DNA of 64,000 bases from Hypomyces perniciosus. Its lineage: Eukaryota > Ascomycota > Sordariomycetes > Hypocreales > Hypocreaceae. Position numbers and translations under genes: made by a program. The DNA is taken from the NCBI GenBank assembly GCA_008477525.1, contig SPDT01000009.1, forward strand, positions 124,001 through 188,000. The letters run 5' to 3'. Below, one piece after another: positions 63,814 through 64,000 of this stretch. Numbering within the stretch: the stretch's first letter is position 1; each line of letters begins with the position of its first letter. The notes under the pieces were generated by a model. It was not told where the DNA came from. It was given only the letters and a program-made list of their open reading frames with translations, and made no database searches.

Positions 63814-64000
63814 TGTTATGACCCGGGTCGAAGACCAGGTCACGGGCGCACGGGAAAACATCGGATACGCCGACCAATCACAGAAGAGTGATCACCACGG
63901 AAGAGTGATCACTTACACGCTCACTACGCCAAGAACTGTAATCACTAACTTAATCACCACGCTATAACTGTAATCACAACAACGCTTACTAGGAAAACTA
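63814..64000 (+). mobile_element. LTR1 (copy G), cut by the window end
   Basis: Begins TGTTATGACCCGGGTCGAAGACC, a mutated LTR1 start, and continues through the GTGATCAC-rich U3. The right end lies outside, so solo LTR versus full element cannot be decided. Confidence 0.75.

Overview
The window is nuclear DNA of a filamentous ascomycete. The genes carry short 44-101 bp introns with GT..AG ends and CTAAC/CTGAC-like branch sites, there are two Zn2Cys6 regulators, several small secreted proteins and fungal-type retroelements (Ty1/copia, Ty3/gypsy, Tad1-like LINE). The trans-acting enoyl reductase, AflR-type regulator and PKS relic suggest a Eurotiomycete (Aspergillus/Penicillium-like), but that placement is inference. 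Intact genes sit as islands in AT-rich, transposon-packed DNA. Many transposon frames are broken by TAG/TAA codons where family members have CAG, CAA or TGG, which fits repeat-induced point mutation (RIP).

Layout. 1-2600: a truncated copy of a Zn2Cys6 regulator gene, the left arm of a 2.6-kb inverted duplication. 2.6-9 kb: LTR remnants, a DDE transposase scrap, an 8-cysteine secreted protein, a tRNA-headed repeat and a two-repeat secreted protein. 9-16 kb: mostly decayed genes (a GT8 glycosyltransferase, a polyketide synthase KR region) plus one intact small secreted gene. 16-18 kb: LINE relic. 19-24 kb: a probable secondary-metabolism remnant with an AflR-type regulator, a LovC-like enoyl reductase and a broken SDR. 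24-31 kb: a second tRNA-headed repeat, a hAT MITE, solo LTRs and a truncated Ty3/gypsy element. 31.1-34.2 kb: the second, complete copy of the Zn2Cys6 regulator. 34.9-40.2 kb: an AtuA-like (DUF1446) gene split by a complete 3.4-kb hAT transposon. 41-44.5 kb: hAT, gypsy and LINE relics. 44.6-46.5 kb: an intact secreted carboxylesterase. 46.6-51 kb: LINE and Tc1/mariner remnants and solo LTRs. 51-53.6 kb: a nonsense-riddled tubby/LURP-like pseudogene and an Ulp1-like gene. 55-57.4 kb: pogo/Fot1 and Tc1 remnants. 57.4-63.0 kb: a nearly intact Ty1/copia element whose gag and pol lie in one frame separated by UGA CUA. 63.0-64.0 kb: LINE and LTR scraps.

The strongest observations are (i) the hAT insertion, with near-perfect terminal inverted repeats and a perfect 8-bp target duplication, whose removal in silico restores one continuous 610-codon AtuA-like frame; (ii) the UGA-CUA codon pair at the copia gag/pol junction; (iii) the inverted duplication, apparently identical over the coding part and differing in length only by a 46-bp hairpin; and (iv) tRNA-headed repeats whose far end matches the terminus of a hAT MITE that has its own 8-bp target duplication. 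All coordinates and splice sites were read by eye; family names rest on recognised motifs, not on database searches.
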